Shown: positions 62,262-64,000 of the stretch, piece by piece
Layout: each line of letters begins with the position of its first letter
How positions within the stretch are numbered: the stretch's first letter is position 1
Assembly: GCA_035772405.1 (NCBI GenBank)
Contig: JAYKKM010000474.1
Location: 183,501-247,500 of the forward strand
Direction of reading: 5' to 3'
DNA from: Chrysogorgia sp. JL179-B06
Lineage: Eukaryota; Cnidaria; Anthozoa; Scleralcyonacea; Chrysogorgiidae
DNA length: 64,000 bases
The notes under the pieces: generated by a model
Told to the model about the DNA's origin: nothing
Database searches by the model: none
What the model saw: the letters and a program-made list of their open reading frames with translations, nothing else
Position numbers and translations under genes: made by a program

Positions 62262-63285
62262 AAAAAAGTAGAGTGCTGCGTAGACAGTGTTTTGAATATA
62301 TAGCAAAGTGAAAAGGTGGTAAACTGCCGAGAATTTAGTGACGAGATACTGACGTTTCGAGCGGAGCCCTTCATCAGAGTAAGACGAGATGAAATAAAAT
62401 AAATAGGGCTTATATATATGCCAAAAGGGTGTCACAGGTAGAAAGTAGCCAATCAAATGCACGGGAAATAAACTAACTAATAATTAATGAGATGGGAAAA
62501 GTTAAGTCATTTACTATTTTTACAGTCGATCAATAAGCAGACTGAGGGGGTGGGAGAAATGACAGGGCCAATATTCAAGGGGATTAGGCGATAATAATAG
62601 AAACAAAGACTTGAAAAGGAATGAGCATAAGCTAATAATAAAAAGTTCATAAGCTAATAATAAAAAGTTCCAAGCAAAATAAAATGACAAAAAAGCTTTT
62701 ACGAAATTAAATAAAAGAAAAACGTTCGTTAAGACCAAGAGGATGTGTGGTGCCAAGTTTAAAAATGAGACGCTTCTCTTGCCGCTTGCGGTTATCGTTG
62801 CCACCGGAAATGGGAAGGATGGCACAGACTTTAATGTCTGAAACCAAATGGTTGGAGCTGTTGAAATGGCGGGCTACAGGTTTGTCACCATCATTGATCC
62901 TCACGGAACGAAGATGTTCAGCAAACCTGTCTGAAAGGCGTCGCCCAGTTTCACCGATGTAGATTTTAGGGCATTTATCGCAAGAAATGCAATAAATTAT
63001 GTTGGTGGACGTGCATGAAAAAGCATGACGGATTGTGTGGTCGAATTTGGGGGCAGTAATAACTGTAGTGGGATTGAGAAAAAGGGCATGTGTTACAGCG
63101 GGAACGGCCGCAAGAAAATGTTCCCGCTGGTGCCGAGGTATTTTGTTTAAGGGCACTATGTACTAAGGAGTCACGAATGTTTTTACTACGGCGAAAAGAT
63201 ACCAAAGGGTTGTCGGTGAAAATGGCTGACGTCTCAGGATCATTTTGTAAAATGTCAAAATTCCGATTAATAATATTTTTAACTT
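62262..63285 (-). mobile_element. 5'-truncated PLE, minus orientation
   Basis: From about 63285 down to (TA)n at 62258: the C-terminal PLE coding region, a 3' UTR and a tail with the hammerhead-like CTGATGAAGGGCTCCGCTC motif near 62335-62375. It mirrors the 63376-64000 copy. Confidence 0.85.
62707..63285 (-). pseudogene. PLE linker and GIY-YIG endonuclease
   Basis: The linker is read first (NPLVSFRRSKNIRDSLVHS, then GTFSCGRSRCNTCPF, 63130-63270). After a frameshift near 63080-63110 the endonuclease follows: STNIIYCISCDKCPKIYIGE and TGRRLSDRFAEHLRSV, ending PLGLNERFSFI at 62707. The Y..C..C....YIGET.R pattern is the PLE-type GIY-YIG nuclease with its zinc-binding cysteines. This nuclease nicks target DNA to prime reverse transcription. 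The RT domain is absent because of 5' truncation. Confidence 0.88.
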
Positions 63286-63376
63286 TAGAGTTAACTTTAA
63301 ACTTTAAAGTTAAACTTTAAAGTTTAACTTTAAACTTTAAACTTTAAAGTTTAACTTTAAAGTTTTAAAGTTAAAC
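63284..63376. repeat. AACTTTAAAGTT palindromic repeat
   Basis: Repeats of AACTTTAAAGTTTAACTTTA at the centre of the inverted PLE pair; self-complementary over most of its length. Confidence 0.9.
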
Positions 63377-64000
63377 CTTTCAGACAGGTTTGCTGAACAT
63401 CTTCGTTCCGTGAGGATCAATGATGGTGACAAACCTGTAGCCCGCCATTTCAACAGCTCCAACCATTTGGTTTCAGACATTAAAGTCTGTGCCATCCTTC
63501 CCATTTCCGGTGGCAACGATAACCGCAAGCGGCAAGAGAAGCGTCTCATTTTTAAACTTGGCACCACACATCCTCTTGGTCTTAACGAACGTTTTTCTTT
63601 TATTTAATTTCGTAAAAGCTTTTTGTCATTTTATTTTGCTTGGAACTTTTTATTATTAGCTTATGAACTTTTTATTATTAGCTTATGCTCATTCCTTTTC
63701 AAGTCTTTGTTTCTATTATTATCGCCTAATCCCCTTGAATATTGGCCCTGTCATTTTCTCCCACCCCCTCAGTCTGCTTATTGATCGACTGTAAAAATAG
63801 TAAATGACTTAACTTTTCCCATCTCATTAATTATTAGTTAGTTTATTTCCCCGTGCATTTGATTGGCTACTTTCTACCTGTGACACCCTTTTGGCATATA
63901 TATAAGCCCTATTTATTTTATTTCATCTCGTCTTACTCTGATGAAGGGCTCCGCTCGAAACGTCAGTATCTCGTCACTAAATTCTCGGCAGTTTACCACC
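63377..64000 (+). mobile_element. 5'-truncated PLE, plus orientation
   Basis: Plus-strand partner of 62262-63285. It starts inside the endonuclease (ERFAEHL-equivalent at about 63380; FNSSNHLVSDIKVC near 63455) and continues to the same GLNERFSFI stop at 63605. The 3' UTR and the hammerhead-like motif follow near 63938-63985. It runs to the window edge, which cuts it just inside GGCAGTTTACCACC. The truncation point differs from the minus copy. Confidence 0.85.

Overview
The window reads as animal nuclear DNA, most likely from a marine invertebrate and probably a cnidarian. The evidence is one conserved animal gene with GT-AG introns and several hundred transposon-derived segments typical of such genomes: CR1/L2-like LINEs, a Maverick/Polinton, a Crypton-type recombinase, Penelope-like elements (PLEs), foldback elements and very long (TA)n tracts. 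The species cannot be fixed from the sequence.

The only clear host gene is VPS4, the AAA ATPase of the ESCRT pathway, on the minus strand. Five exons are visible at 60350-60498, 52580-52661, 51248-51379, 8765-8852 and 1579-1645. Splice phases agree at every junction. The gene runs off both ends of the window, so nearly everything else lies inside VPS4 introns; one intron alone (8853-51247) is 42.4 kb.

Layout from left to right: a decayed LINE (1-1400); VPS4 exon; a palindromic MITE (about 1893-2128); a 5'-truncated LINE (3335-5160); an unrecognised repeat-containing ORF (5303-6307, minus); another 5'-truncated LINE (6755-8750, minus); VPS4 exon; foldback elements and a Ty3/gypsy remnant (10.5-13.7 kb); a 4.2 kb array of a 21-bp unit (13977-18155) bordered by inverted repeats; a telomere-like minisatellite (18580-18795). 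From about 18917 to 47830 lies one CR1-like LINE (LINE A: ORF1 with SGNH esterase, ORF2 with endonuclease and reverse transcriptase). It is split by three later insertions: a TIR element (19064-20723), a complete LINE with a 1185-codon ORF (LINE B, about 21180-24960), and an 18,207-bp Polinton (25440-43646) with a perfect 6-bp target duplication, TACCTT.

The Polinton is the most interesting object. It has 0.9-kb terminal inverted repeats whose outermost 170 bp are themselves palindromes. It encodes protein-primed DNA polymerase B (two frameshifts), a chromodomain integrase, a double-jelly-roll major capsid protein, two penton/minor-capsid-like paralogues, a packaging ATPase, a fibre-like protein, small membrane and possibly myristoylated proteins, and two accessory genes: a TK1-type thymidine kinase and a BRO-N/VRR-NUC/zinc-finger fusion. 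I found no adenain-like protease.

From 48.4 to 51.2 kb a palindromic element is interrupted, apparently to the base, by a unit carrying an intact two-exon tyrosine recombinase gene. The right end (52.7-64 kb) is foldback elements, a decayed DNA transposon, PLE 3' ends arranged in inverted pairs, tRNA-derived SINE copies and (TA)n. Several PLE-like units contain sequences that fold on paper into hammerhead ribozymes, the clearest at 60693-60738.
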